Numbered from the stretch's first letter, positions 9,298-21,961 are shown. The stretch is 64,000 bases of DNA from Pseudomonas ovata (GCF_003131185.1 NZ_QFFU01000005.1:265725-329724); one strand, 5' to 3'. Notes: generated by a model from the sequence alone, not told the origin. A program made the numbers and translations.

Positions 9298-10221
9298 TTA
9301 TGAAGCCTTGCGTGATGCCTTGCCTTTGTCGCTACCGGCCTTCTTCGCAGCCGGTTTGCTGGCAGCCTTGCTGCTGGCGACCTTGGCCCTGGCAGTTGAC
9401 TTGCCCGCTGCGCGCGGGGTACTGCCGCCCTTGCCGGCCAGGCTGCGGCGCAACAGGTCGGTCAGGTCAATGACATCGGCCCCACGCCGCTCGATCTCTT
9501 GCTGTTCATCACCCACGGCTTGCAGCTTGCCGTCGCGGGCCTTGGTCTCGACCAGCGTCATGATCTTGTCCTGAAAGGTGTCGCGGTAATCGTCCGGTTG
9601 CCAGTCGACGCTCATGTCCTTGACCAGCCGTTTGGCCATGTCACGTTCACGTTTGGTCAAGGGTGCGTCGGTCACCGCTTCATCCAGTTCCAGGGTGTCG
9701 GCCAGGTCGCGCACTTCGCTGGGCCAGCGCAACAGCACCAGCACCAGTGCGGCGTCCACCGGCACCACGGCGGCCAGATGCTCGCGGGTGTGCAGCACCA
9801 GATTGGCCAAAGCTACCTTGCGCGTGTCATGCAGGGTTTCGCGCAGCAGCGCATAGACTTTTTCACCGCGCTTGTCGGGGGTCAGGTAATACGGCGTGTC
9901 GATGTTCTGCAGGGGAATCTGCCGGCTGTCGATAAAGCCGAAGATCTCGATGGTCTGGGTGGCCTTGGGGTGGGCGGCGTGGATTTCTTCTTCACTGAGC
10001 ACGATGTAGCGGCCCTTCTCGTACTCCACGCCTTTGACGATATTCTCGGCGCTGACTTCCTTGCCGCTGGCCTTGTTGACCCGCTTGTAGCCCACCGGGT
10101 CCATGCTGCGCTTGTCCAGCCAGTCGAAATCGACCCGCTGCGAGGCGGTGGCCGATACCAGCCCCACCGGGATGTGCACCAGTCCGAAGCTGATCGCGCC
10201 TTTCCAGATTGCCCTTGCCAT
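9298..10221 (-). CDS. ku: Ku DNA end-binding protein
   Basis: A 307-residue bacterial Ku, which forms a homodimeric ring on double-strand DNA ends. It starts MARAIWKGAISFGLVHIPVG, the family's typical opening, and has the conserved YYLTPDKRGEKVYALLRETL segment. The last 50 residues or so are rich in Lys/Ala (AKVASSKAASKPAAKKAG), the basic tail that helps DNA binding and LigD recruitment. It is the first gene of the ku-ligD unit. No promoter could be assigned with confidence. Confidence 0.96.
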   Translation of the reverse strand: MARAIWKGAISFGLVHIPVGLVSATASQRVDFDWLDKRSMDPVGYKRVNKASGKEVSAENIVKGVEYEKGRYIVLSEEEIHAAHPKATQTIEIFGFIDSRQIPLQNIDTPYYLTPDKRGEKVYALLRETLHDTRKVALANLVLHTREHLAAVVPVDAALVLVLLRWPSEVRDLADTLELDEAVTDAPLTKRERDMAKRLVKDMSVDWQPDDYRDTFQDKIMTLVETKARDGKLQAVGDEQQEIERRGADVIDLTDLLRRSLAGKGGSTPRAAGKSTARAKVASSKAASKPAAKKAGSDKGKASRKAS

Positions 10222-10540
10222 TGCCTGACTCCCTGCCGGTGATGTTCAGGGATGACTCAGGTCATGGTGCAAAAGTTTCGCTGCCCTGACAGGCGTGGCG
10301 GGCTGTAGGCCCGAGCCCGCCAGCAGAGTGTTGGCAGAGCAACAGTGACCACTGTAGGCACAGGCACACTGATGACGGTCCATATTCACTTAAGATCTAA
10401 AAATATGGATTTACGTTCTTTTACGGAATATTCGCAAGCCTTTATAAAGGCTGTCACTCACGCACCGCTGCCCACTGTCCGCCACGCGACAGGCCTTTCG
10501 CGGCACCGGTGTTGCGCCGCCTACAGCCAAAGGATCTGTC
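10222..10540. other. Intergenic region between ku and msuD
   Basis: A divergent-promoter region of 319 bases. The ku-proximal part is GC-rich; the middle (about 10378-10450) is AT-rich (for example AAGATCTAAAAATATGG), which would suit an activator site such as CysB, but no defined motif was recognised. The msuD-proximal end carries the sigma54-type promoter listed separately. No gene is seen. Confidence 0.6.
10500..10516 (+). promoter_or_regulatory. Sigma54-type promoter of msuD-sfnR
   Basis: CGGCAC-CGGTG-TTGC matches the sigma54 (RpoN) -24/-12 pattern, with GG at 10502-10503 and GC at 10514-10515, exactly 10 bases apart. The expected start of transcription is near 10527. That leaves a very short leader, with the Shine-Dalgarno AAAGGA at 10529-10534 before ATG 10541. 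The second gene of the operon is a sigma54 activator, which supports the call. Confidence 0.55.
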
Positions 10541-11682
10541 ATGAATGTGTTCTGGTTTCTTCCCACCCACGGCGACGGCCATCTGTTGGGCACTACCAAA
10601 GGTGCTCGCCCTGTCACCCTCAACTACCTCAAGCAAGTCGCGCAGGCCGCCGATGACCTGGGCTATTACGGGGTATTGATTCCCACCGGGCGCTCGTGCG
10701 AAGACTCGTGGGTCGTCGCCTCGGCCCTGACGCCGCTGACCCAGCGCCTGCGTTACCTGGTCGCGATCCGCCCGGGGATCATTTCGCCCACAGTTTCGGC
10801 ACGCATGGCTGCGACCCTGGACCGGTTGTCCGGCGGGCGGCTGTTGATCAACGTGGTCACCGGCGGCGACCCTGACGAAAACCGTGGCGACGGCATTCAC
10901 CTCAGCCACAGTGAGCGCTATGAAGTCACCGACGAGTTCCTGCAGATCTGGCGCCGGGTCATGCAAGGCGAAGCGGTGGATTTCAAGGGCAAGCACTTGC
11001 ACGTCGAGAACGCCAAGGCGTTCTACCCGCCCCTGCAACAGCCCTACCCGCCGTTGTACTTTGGCGGCTCCTCGGAGGCGGCGCATGATCTGGCGGCCGA
11101 TCAGGTGGATGTGTATCTGACCTGGGGCGAGCCCCCGGCGGCGGTGGCGGCAAAAATCGCCGATGTCCGTGAGCGTGCCGCACGCAAGGGTCGTACCGTG
11201 AAGTTCGGGATTCGCCTGCATGTGATCGTGCGTGAAACCAGCGAACAGGCCTGGCAGGCGGCCGACACGTTGATTGCCGCCATCAGCGACGAAACCATCG
11301 CCGCGGCGCAGAAATCCTTCGCCCGCTTCGACTCCGAGGGCCAGCGGCGCATGGCAGCCCTGCATGACGGGCGCCGCGACAACCTGGAAATTGCCCCCAA
11401 CCTGTGGGCCGGCGTCGGCCTGGTACGTGGCGGAGCCGGTACTGCACTGGTCGGCAACCCGCAGGAAGTGGCCGACCGGATCAAGGAATATGCCGACCTC
11501 GGCATCGAGAGCTTCATTTTCTCCGGCTATCCGCACCTGGAAGAAGCCTACCGCTTTGCCGAGCTGGTGTTCCCGCTGCTGCCCGAGCCTTACGCCAGCC
11601 TGGCCGGGCGCGGCATCACCAACCTGACCGGGCCGTTTGGCGAAATGATCGCCAACGACCTGCCCCCCCGGCAGGACCGCTG

Positions 11683-11683
<1 letters not shown>
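10541..11683 (+). CDS. msuD: FMNH2-dependent alkanesulfonate (methanesulfonate) monooxygenase
   Basis: A 380-residue bacterial luciferase-like flavin monooxygenase of the SsuD/MsuD group. It cleaves the C-S bond of alkanesulfonates to release sulfite when sulfate is scarce. Typical motifs are [52 protein letters not shown] and [14 protein letters not shown] ending. MsuD rather than SsuD is preferred because it is joined to an SfnR-type regulator, as in known Pseudomonas msu/sfn loci; substrate choice cannot be read from sequence. No flavin reductase (msuE/ssuE) lies beside it, so reduced FMN must come from elsewhere. Its TGA overlaps the next ATG by one base (TGATG). Confidence 0.88.
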
Positions 11684-12780
<1,097 letters not shown>

Positions 12781-12786
12781 AGCCAC

Positions 12787-13116
12787 TCACGTCCGGGGCG
12801 TGGTCTGGCTGGCCACCTGATAACTGGAAAAGCGCGCCGCCTGTACACGATGCTGGCGGATCAGCGCTTGCACATCCGGCACGCCGGCCTCGAGGTTGCG
12901 CAGTGCTGCCTCGCACGACTCACGCGACTGCCACAGCACCTGATGCAATACCCGCTGCCCGTCTTCGCTGGCCTGCACGCGGGCACCCATGAAGCCGGGG
13001 CACGTCGAGGTGAACTGCTCATCCACCCAGGTCAATGCGGTTACCAGAGCCGCTTGCTGGCGTGGGTCGACGCTGAATTCGACAGATTGGCTGTAGGCAG
13101 GCATGGGCATCTCCAT
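12787..13116 (-). CDS. Antibiotic biosynthesis monooxygenase (ABM) domain protein
   Basis: A 109-residue single-domain protein of the dimeric alpha-beta barrel ABM fold (QSVEFSVDPRQQAALVTALTWVDEQF, FMGARVQASEDGQRVLHQVLWQS). Such proteins oxidise quinone-like or polyketide-like small molecules without a cofactor. It diverges from soxR, and a SoxR box lies between them, so it is probably a SoxR-induced gene answering redox-cycling compounds. It ends 6 bases from the convergent sfnR. Confidence 0.75.
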   Translation of the reverse strand: MEMPMPAYSQSVEFSVDPRQQAALVTALTWVDEQFTSTCPGFMGARVQASEDGQRVLHQVLWQSRESCEAALRNLEAGVPDVQALIRQHRVQAARFSSYQVASQTTPRT

Positions 13117-13163
13117 GGGTCATGGCTCCGGATAGTTGCAGGTCATGGCTGCGCAGGGTAAAA

Positions 13164-13181
13164 CCTCCAGTTAACTTGAGG
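13164..13181. promoter_or_regulatory. SoxR box
   Basis: CCTCCAGTTAACTTGAGG is one mismatch from the perfect 18-bp palindrome CCTCAAGTTAACTTGAGG bound by SoxR. It lies 20 bases upstream of soxR and 48 bases upstream of the ABM gene, so it can serve both directions. Confidence 0.9.
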
Positions 13182-13200
13182 TCAAGCGCGAAATAACTCC

Positions 13201-13662
13201 ATGAACAAGCCATCGACTGGCAGCCCTCACCCCTTGCTAAGCGTCGGACAACTGGCCGCACGCAGTGGCGTGGCGGTCACGGCGCTGCATTTCTATGAGA
13301 GCAAAGGCCTGATCAGCAGCCAGCGCAACGCCGGTAACCAGCGTCGCTACGCCCGGGAAATGCTGCGCCGGGTGGCCTTGATCAAGGTGGCCCAACGACT
13401 GGGCATTCCACTGGCCACGATTCACGCAGCCCTTGAGGCCCTGCCCCAGGGCCGTACCCCGACAGCTGAAGACTGGGAAAACCTGTCGATGCGCTGGAAA
13501 ACCGAACTGGACGAGCGCATCCAGCGCCTGACCGACCTGCGTGACCAGTTGACCGGCTGCATCGGTTGCGGCTGCCTGTCGATGCAGGCCTGCCCACTGC
13601 GCAACTGGGGTGACACACTGGCCAGCCAGGGACCAGGGCCACGCTTGCTTGACCCGTCCTGA
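13201..13662 (+). CDS. soxR: Redox-sensing MerR-family activator SoxR
   Basis: A 153-residue MerR-family regulator. The N-terminal winged HTH ([42 protein letters not shown]) is followed by a dimerisation helix and the [2Fe-2S] cluster motif [12 protein letters not shown] (Cys near residues 120, 123, 125, 131), which is diagnostic of SoxR. In pseudomonads SoxR reacts to redox-active compounds and turns on a few pumps and monooxygenases, not soxS. The box just upstream indicates autoregulation along with control of the neighbouring monooxygenase. Confidence 0.96.
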   Translation: MNKPSTGSPHPLLSVGQLAARSGVAVTALHFYESKGLISSQRNAGNQRRYAREMLRRVALIKVAQRLGIPLATIHAALEALPQGRTPTAEDWENLSMRWKTELDERIQRLTDLRDQLTGCIGCGCLSMQACPLRNWGDTLASQGPGPRLLDPS

Positions 13663-13683
13663 AGCCGTTCTCGGGCCTGGTCG

Positions 13684-14265
13684 TTACAGCACCACATTGC
13701 GCACGAAACGCAGCAGCACCGTACCGTCGTTGCTGAACACATGGGTCTGGTTACTGGGAAACATGAAGAACTCGCCGGGGCCAACCTGCTGTGACGGTTC
13801 ACGCCCGCCCAGCGTGAGGCGCAAATGGCCTTCGATCACATACACCTGTTCGCTCCAGCCGTCGGGGTCCGGCTCGGCGTCGTAGTGGTCGCCCGGCTCC
13901 AGCGTGAACTCCCACAGCTCCACTTCACGCCGGGCCGTGGCCTTGGACAACAGCACTGCCTTGCTGCCCGGCCGGGTGCCGGCCCAGGCCAGTTCATTGA
14001 TGCGGCTGTGATCGCGCAGCTCCGGGGCCTGGATCAGGTCGCTGAAGGCCACTTCCAGGGCTTCGGCCACCCGGTCCAGGGTCGCCAGGCTGACATTGTT
14101 CTCGCCGGCCTCAATGGCCACCAGCATGCGCCGGCTGACCCCGGACTTGTCGGCCAAGGCGCTCTGACTGATACCGGCGGCATTGCGCAGGCGACGCACG
14201 TTGTGGCTGACGTGTTGCAACACAGGCGGGCGCGGGGAATTTTCTTTGTGCATAAGGGTGCTCAC
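13684..14265 (-). CDS. XRE-family regulator with C-terminal cupin sensor
   Basis: A 193-residue regulator. The N-terminal HTH_3 domain (VRRLRNAAGISQSALADKSGVSRRMLVAIEAGE) is joined to a cupin_2 domain (about residues 115-190; LEPGDHYDAEPDPDGWSEQVYVIEGHLRLTLGG, GPGEFFMFPSNQTHVF). Proteins of this build bind a small metabolite in the cupin barrel. The start is GTG 14265; an ATG four codons later (14253) is also possible. It diverges from the EamA exporter, which is its most likely target. Confidence 0.85.
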   Translation of the reverse strand: MSTLMHKENSPRPPVLQHVSHNVRRLRNAAGISQSALADKSGVSRRMLVAIEAGENNVSLATLDRVAEALEVAFSDLIQAPELRDHSRINELAWAGTRPGSKAVLLSKATARREVELWEFTLEPGDHYDAEPDPDGWSEQVYVIEGHLRLTLGGREPSQQVGPGEFFMFPSNQTHVFSNDGTVLLRFVRNVVL

Positions 14266-14356
14266 TCAAGGCCATTGCGCATTATACTGCCCAACTTTGC
14301 GACACAGTGTGAGTCGCTCTTTCCTGCTCCTGCAAGCCTTCCTGTCCGGTACCGCC

Positions 14357-15295
14357 ATGAAACTTCCTCGCCGCCTGCCGCGCGTCAGCCAGGCAGAAGC
14401 TGTCCTGATCTTTATCACCATGCTCTGGGGCGGCACGTTCCTGCTGGTGCAGCACGCCATGACCGTCAGCGGGCCGATGTTTTTCGTCGGCCTGCGCTTT
14501 GCCGCCGCCGCGGCGATCGTGGCGCTGTGCTCGATGAACGTCATGCGCGGCCTGACGGCGCTGGAGCTGCGTGCCGGGGTGTTCATCGGGGTAGCGATCA
14601 TGCTCGGCTACGGGTTGCAGACCGTGGGCCTGCAAACCATCCCCAGCAGTCAGTCGGCGTTCATCACCGCGCTGTACGTACCGTTCGTGCCGTTGCTGCA
14701 ATGGCTGATACTGGGTCGCCGCCCCGGCCTGATGCCGAGTCTGGGTATTGCCCTGGCCTTCACCGGGCTGATGCTGCTGTCAGGCCCTGAAGGCGCTGCG
14801 CTGAACTTCAGCCCTGGCGAAATCGCCACCATCATCAGCGCCGTGGCCATTGCAGCCGAAATCATCATGATCAGCGCCTACGCAGGCCAGGTCGACGTGC
14901 GCCGGGTCACCGTGGTGCAACTGGCCACCGCCTCGCTGCTGGCCTTCCTGATGGTGGTGCCCACCGGCGAGCGCCTGCCCGATTTTTCCTGGCTGCTGCT
15001 GGGCACCGCCCTGGGCCTGGGCGCCATGAGCGCGGTGATCCAGGTGGCAATGAACTGGGCACAGAAAAGCGTCTCGCCGACCCGCGCCACGGTCATCTAC
15101 GCCGGCGAGCCGGTGTGGGCCGGCATTGTCGGCCGCCTGGCCGGCGAGCGCCTGCCAGGCTTGGCGCTGCTGGGCGGCGCCCTGATCGTGCTGGGCGTGA
15201 TCGTCAGCGAACTGCGCAAGCGCCCGGCAGAGCAGGACGATGAACAGCCCGTTGTCGGAGGGGACTCTGCCGGAATGCCGGACCACCGCGATTGA
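14357..15295 (+). CDS. EamA/DMT-family membrane transporter
   Basis: A 312-residue inner-membrane exporter with two EamA repeats and about ten hydrophobic segments (LIFITMLWGGTFLLVQHAM at the start, ALIVLGVIVSELRK at the end). The start ATG 14357 was preferred to an upstream in-frame codon because hydrophobic segment one follows directly. Substrate unknown; relatives export amino acids or metabolites. It diverges from the XRE-cupin gene. The last 13 residues or so (after the Asp/Glu-rich tail) are coded by a GCCGGAATGCCGGACCACCG unit also found in nearby REP elements, so the C-terminus appears to have been changed by a repeat insertion. Confidence 0.85.
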   Translation: MKLPRRLPRVSQAEAVLIFITMLWGGTFLLVQHAMTVSGPMFFVGLRFAAAAAIVALCSMNVMRGLTALELRAGVFIGVAIMLGYGLQTVGLQTIPSSQSAFITALYVPFVPLLQWLILGRRPGLMPSLGIALAFTGLMLLSGPEGAALNFSPGEIATIISAVAIAAEIIMISAYAGQVDVRRVTVVQLATASLLAFLMVVPTGERLPDFSWLLLGTALGLGAMSAVIQVAMNWAQKSVSPTRATVIYAGEPVWAGIVGRLAGERLPGLALLGGALIVLGVIVSELRKRPAEQDDEQPVVGGDSAGMPDHRD

Positions 15296-15891
15296 GTGCG
15301 CTACTGGACCCCATGTTTGCTGCGCGACAAAGGGTGGCTTTCGTCAAAACAACCACTGTAGGAGCGCGCTTGCCCGCGACCGGCTGCGTTAGCAGTCGTA
15401 AATTTGTGGCGTTTCGCAAAAGTATCGATCATGAACTTTCAGCGTTTCCGAGATTTTGCGAGCGCTGCGCACTCGGTCGCGGTGGTCCGGCATTCCGGCA
15501 AGCGCGCTCCTACCCGGCCCCAGGTGTGCTGCGCGACAGCGTTCCGCCTTGGCGCTGTGTCAGTGAAAAACGCGCCAACGCCAACCTATCGGAATCTTTA
15601 TTCATTAATTGAATTCAAAGAAAAATCCTACAACCTCAATCAAAAAAGCCTGATAACCAAGCGCTTCAACTCATACCACTATCCAATCAGCCCGCAACAC
15701 TTTGCAACGGCGAGAAACAACTTCAGGCCAATACAGCCAGACTGCCGTTTGAGCCTATAAGTGAGCGAGTTTCCTTATACCTGAATGACCAGGCGTTCTC
15801 TGCCGACGTTCTGTCGAGTGGCCTATAACTGCCTGTTCACAATAAAACCTGAGAACATTTTTCCAGACAACATTCGTTAGATGGAGCACTC
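15296..15891. other. Intergenic region: REP element plus AT-rich stretch
   Basis: A 596-base gap. It opens with REP copy B (15358-15513, listed separately). From about 15590 to 15890 the base content falls well below the surrounding DNA, with A/T-rich runs. No convincing gene was found; open frames here cross the REP and look spurious. The AT-rich end is the probable promoter of the 314-aa gene and suggests foreign DNA. Confidence 0.6.
15358..15513. repeat. REP/BIME-type inverted repeat, copy B
   Basis: It has the same 17-base arms and interior blocks as copy A at 5475-5597 (GACCGGCTGCGT, AGTCGTAAATTTGTGGCGTTT, CTCGGTCGCG), with an extra block of about 35 bases (GCAAAAGTATCGATCATGAA and following). 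The unit GCCGG-N-ATGCCGGACCACCGCGA sits in the left arm of copy A but, inverted, in the right arm here. A third lone copy of that unit covers the end of the EamA gene at about 15270-15292. Confidence 0.85.
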
Positions 15892-16836
15892 ATGATCGAC
15901 ATGAAGATTTCCGACTCGTTGCTGCCTGCTAAGTGTTTGGCCCTTAACGCTGCACAACAGGAAAAGACCCACACCGCCAATAAAATGCCCTCCTCAATAC
16001 TCACCTCTCTGGGTGAGGCCAATCACATTTCACCGGCCTCCCGCCAATTGAGTGAAGCCTTGCAACGCGCAGAGCAACGTGAAAACACCTTGAGCCGCGA
16101 GGGTTTGCGACAAAGATTTACAGCCGCCATGAATGAACTCTGGCCGGCCGATTATATAAAGTCCAGCGGAAAAGATAATGCGCAGCGGCCAGACACAGAA
16201 GATCCGGACCTACTGGCCCGGGCCAGAAAAGCCACGGACTTTGAAAATGGCACGGGGCCCAATCCGTTCAAAGGTCTTCGCCCGGAGTTACTCACCGCCA
16301 TTGCCTATGACGACAGTGGAACGTTCACGCTTAACGAACGACGTGCAGCCCGCACAGAAGCCTATGACCAGCACGAAGCCTGGGGACTCAAGGTCATTGC
16401 CGAGGCCACCGAGGAGTACAACCGTACCGGGCATCGCCTCAAGATCTACGACCAGGTACTGGACCATTACAAATCCCAACCCCTGATCGAAAAGGCCCAG
16501 TTCCCCGAGACCTATGAGCAGGACCTGATCACCCGCCGTAATGAGGCGATACGCCTGGCCGGCAAGCGTCCTGCCAAACCTTCCACCTTCGACATGATTC
16601 GCCAGTGGCGCGCCCAACAGCCGCGCCTGACCACGCTGTTTTCCATGCTGGCCGGCGCCTCGCCGGACCTGAACGAGCGCCTGCCCGGTGGCCGGGGTGC
16701 CAGATTCACAGCCTTGCGGCAGGACACGGCCACTGCCGGGCATCAATTTGTGAAAGCTGCTGCGCCTGCAACCGGTTCAACTCCTTTGAGCAGTGCCACG
16801 CTGCTCAAAGACCTGTCAGGCCCTGTCCATAAATGA
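15892..16836 (+). CDS. Orphan 314-residue hypothetical protein
   Basis: I do not recognise this protein. It has no signal peptide or membrane segment. The N-terminal 120 residues are polar, Ser/Gln/Glu-rich and probably flexible. The middle (LTAIAYDDSGTFTLNERRAARTEAYDQHEAW, residues about 135-170) is charged and helical, followed by further helices. The C-terminal 60 residues are low in complexity. The gene sits behind an AT-rich leader between a REP and a TetR gene and uses more A/T-rich codons at its start than its neighbours. A secreted effector-like protein is conceivable from this profile, but no motif proves it. ATG 15892 is used; a second Met two codons on (15901) is equally possible. 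Confidence 0.7.
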   Translation: MIDMKISDSLLPAKCLALNAAQQEKTHTANKMPSSILTSLGEANHISPASRQLSEALQRAEQRENTLSREGLRQRFTAAMNELWPADYIKSSGKDNAQRPDTEDPDLLARARKATDFENGTGPNPFKGLRPELLTAIAYDDSGTFTLNERRAARTEAYDQHEAWGLKVIAEATEEYNRTGHRLKIYDQVLDHYKSQPLIEKAQFPETYEQDLITRRNEAIRLAGKRPAKPSTFDMIRQWRAQQPRLTTLFSMLAGASPDLNERLPGGRGARFTALRQDTATAGHQFVKAAAPATGSTPLSSATLLKDLSGPVHK

Positions 16837-16870
16837 GGGCAACGCCTGAACCGGCATGGGCTGCGTACCA

Positions 16871-17467
16871 TCAGCCCGGGATCAGGCCTGCTTTGCGGTA
16901 GGTCAGCATCAGTTGATCAAACACCTGAGTGTCGGCACAGGTCCGTGCGACCAGTTGCGCACCGGCAACGGCGGTGTAGATGGCAAGGGCTCGATGTTCA
17001 CTGTCGCGCGCGTCACTGCAGCCTGCCTCCATCAATACCGCAGCCAGCCACTTGACGTTGACCTCCACAAACGCCTTGACCTCTTTCGAGACCTTGTCAG
17101 GCAAGTCTTCATGTTCGGCAGCCATGAAGCTGGACAGGCAAAGCCGGTTGCCGTCCCTCAATGACTTGAGAAAGATCGACGGGTACAGCTGCAGGCACCG
17201 ATGCGGATCGGGATGAGCGGCACGTATGTCTTCGAGCATTCCCAGTGTGTCCTGCCAGTAGCGCTGTGCAACCGCCGCCCCCAGATCGGCCTTGCTGGGA
17301 AAGTGGTAGTAGATGCTTGCGTTCTTGATACCGACTTCTTCGGCGATGCTGCGGAAATTGATGCCGCTGTAACCGTGCAACTGGGCCGCTGATTTAGCCG
17401 CCGCCAGAATCGCTTCTCGAGCATTTTCGCTCACGCTGTAACCCTCGCCTGGATTTTGCTGACGCAT
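16871..17467 (-). CDS. TetR-family repressor of the adjacent GST gene
   Basis: About 198 residues. The N-terminal HTH is clear (REAILAAAKSAAQLHGYSGINFRSIAEEVGIKNASIYYHFPSKADL). The C-terminal half is the ligand-binding helical domain (RLCLSSFMAAEHEDLPDKV). The start is uncertain: ATG 17467 or GTG 17434, which has a GAGG 8 bases upstream. The frame is open further upstream to 17560, but that stretch contains operator copy 1. The gene diverges from a glutathione S-transferase gene, with two operator copies between them, so repression of itself and the GST is expected. Confidence 0.85.
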   Translation of the reverse strand: MRQQNPGEGYSVSENAREAILAAAKSAAQLHGYSGINFRSIAEEVGIKNASIYYHFPSKADLGAAVAQRYWQDTLGMLEDIRAAHPDPHRCLQLYPSIFLKSLRDGNRLCLSSFMAAEHEDLPDKVSKEVKAFVEVNVKWLAAVLMEAGCSDARDSEHRALAIYTAVAGAQLVARTCADTQVFDQLMLTYRKAGLIPG

Positions 17468-17497
17468 CGATAGGCGGATTCTACGCCGCCCATGCAA

Positions 17498-17574
17498 ACC
17501 TGCCAACTGACAGGTAGGGGTTGACACACTCAAAAAACGAGCACACTCTTTACCTACCAACTGACAGGCAGGTA
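17498..17574. promoter_or_regulatory. Twin TetR operators in the tetR/gst divergent promoter
   Basis: Two near-identical 20-base sites, at 17498-17518 and 17552-17574, have the form CTRCC-AACTGACA-GGYAG. Each is an inverted repeat with an 8-base spacer. A -35-like TTGACA (17521-17526) lies between them and the second site touches the GST ribosome-binding region, so binding would block transcription. Confidence 0.8.
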
Positions 17575-17581
17575 ATTTGAC

Positions 17582-18283
17582 ATGACTTTTTCACAGCCCC
17601 CTACAGACGCTTCGATGATCTCTCCAATGAAGATTCATGACTGGTTCGATGGCCCCTATCCGGCCCGGGTGCGTATTGCACTTGCCGAAAAAGGGCTGCT
17701 GTCGAAGGTTGAATTCGTACCGGTCAATCTCTGGACCGGCGAGCACAAGACGCCAGAGTTTCTGGCCATCAATTACTCGGGAACCCTTCCGGTGCTCGAG
17801 CTTGAGGGTGGGGTGCTGATCGCTGAATGCACTGCGATCACCCAGTATCTGGATAACCTGGACGGTGATCCGACACTGACGGGCAGAACCGCCCTGGAAC
17901 AAGGCCTGATCCACATGATGACCAAGCGCGCCGAGATTGAATTCCTCGATGCGGTCAGCACCTACTTCCATCACGCCACGGCGGGTCTGGGCCCCAAGGT
18001 CGAGCTGTACCAGAATGCCGAGTGGGGCGCCAGGATGGGTGAGAAGGCCATCCGGGGCATGCGCTATTTCGACACGCTTTTGCAGCATCAGCCCTTCGTG
18101 GCCGGAAATACATTCTCGATGGCTGACATCGCCGTGCTCGGCGGCATGATCTTCGCCTCGCTGGTGAAACTGCCTGTGCCAGAGGAATGTGTCTCGCTGC
18201 GCGCATGGCACACCAGGATGCAGGCGCGACCCAGCGTTCAGACCTGGCGCGCCATGGTTGAACAGGGTGCTGCGAAACGTTGA
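17582..18283 (+). CDS. Glutathione S-transferase family protein
   Basis: A 233-residue GST. The N-terminal thioredoxin-like domain has KIHDWFDGPYPARVRIALAEKGL, the cis-Pro loop GTLPVLELEGG and the glutathione-contact Glu/Ser-type ECTAITQYLD. The C-terminal helical domain includes FVAGNTFSMADIAVLGGMIF. ATG 17582 is used; ATG 17627 (MKIHDW) would also make a complete domain. Conjugation of an electrophile to glutathione is expected, and the TetR partner probably senses that compound. The substrate is unknown. Confidence 0.88.
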   Translation: MTFSQPPTDASMISPMKIHDWFDGPYPARVRIALAEKGLLSKVEFVPVNLWTGEHKTPEFLAINYSGTLPVLELEGGVLIAECTAITQYLDNLDGDPTLTGRTALEQGLIHMMTKRAEIEFLDAVSTYFHHATAGLGPKVELYQNAEWGARMGEKAIRGMRYFDTLLQHQPFVAGNTFSMADIAVLGGMIFASLVKLPVPEECVSLRAWHTRMQARPSVQTWRAMVEQGAAKR

Positions 18284-18480
18284 TAAACAACTGCCGTGCT
18301 CAATGGCAGATCCCCTTTGAGCACCTTGGCTATCGGGCACATGCCCGACTGTAATGCCTGCGCGGTACAACAGCGCTTTGACAGGCTGCACGAACGCGCA
18401 GGTCGCTTGCCGATATTTCCGGCTATGGCCCGGCACCTTCAGGGCTTCCTGGGGGTCGTAGCTGATAGCCCTATGCCTGC
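18284..18480 (-). pseudogene. Possible OsmC-family gene remnant
   Basis: On the minus strand the stretch codes for LQSGMCPIAKVLKGDLPLST, which resembles the C-terminal CP-x-x-K-x-L segment of OsmC/Ohr-type peroxidases. Upstream in that frame the likeness fades and no start or complete domain is present. If real, it is a leftover 3' end. The call rests on one short motif. Confidence 0.3.
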
Positions 18481-18575
18481 TTTGTAGCCTTCATCACGGA
18501 TCGACCCGTTCGTCGATTTAAGACTGGAACCGATTTTGCCGACATGTTTTGTAGGAAAATTCGACAGGTGCGCGT

Positions 18576-18604
18576 TTGGCCATGCACGCTCTGGCACGTA
18601 TGAT
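18576..18604 (+). promoter_or_regulatory. Sigma70-type promoter of the mrp operon
   Basis: TTGGCC, a 17-base spacer and TATGAT, about 30 bases before the mrpA ATG at 18635. The rest of the 351-base gap holds only the possible OsmC remnant. Confidence 0.55.
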
Positions 18605-18634
18605 GCTTAACATTTCTTCGCAGATAAGAAGCCT

Positions 18635-21616
<2,982 letters not shown>

Positions 21617-21961
21617 ATGGAAGAAGTGATTGCGGTTGCCATCGGTGTGCTGGCCGCCTCCGGGGTCTGGCTGATCCTGCGCCCGCGGACCTTTCAGGTG
21701 ATCATGGGGCTGTGCCTGCTGTCTTACGGCGTCAACCTGTTCATCTTCAGCATGGGCAGCCTGTTCATCGGCAAGGAGCCGATCATCAAGGACGGCGTGC
21801 CGCAGGACCTGCTCCACTACACCGATCCGCTGCCACAGGCCCTGGTGCTGACCGCCATTGTCATCAGCTTTGCCATGACCGCGCTGTTTCTGGTGGTGCT
21901 GCTGGCTTCGCGGGGCCTGACCGGCACTGACCATGTCGACGGTCGGGAGCCCAAGGCATGA
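21617..21961 (+). CDS. mrpC: Mrp antiporter subunit C
   Basis: A 114-residue protein with three membrane segments, NuoK-like (GVWLILRPRTFQVIMGLCLLSYGVNLFIF; LVLTAIVISFAMTALFLVVLLA). The DPLPQALVLTAIVI stretch is typical of MrpC. It starts immediately after the mrpA stop, with AAAAGGAG at 21600-21607 as ribosome-binding site, and its stop overlaps the mrpD start by 4 bases. Confidence 0.95.
   Translation: MEEVIAVAIGVLAASGVWLILRPRTFQVIMGLCLLSYGVNLFIFSMGSLFIGKEPIIKDGVPQDLLHYTDPLPQALVLTAIVISFAMTALFLVVLLASRGLTGTDHVDGREPKA

Noticed and set aside
15404..15760. 118-codon frame across REP copy B
   Set aside because: Starts inside the repeat and runs into AT-rich non-coding DNA.
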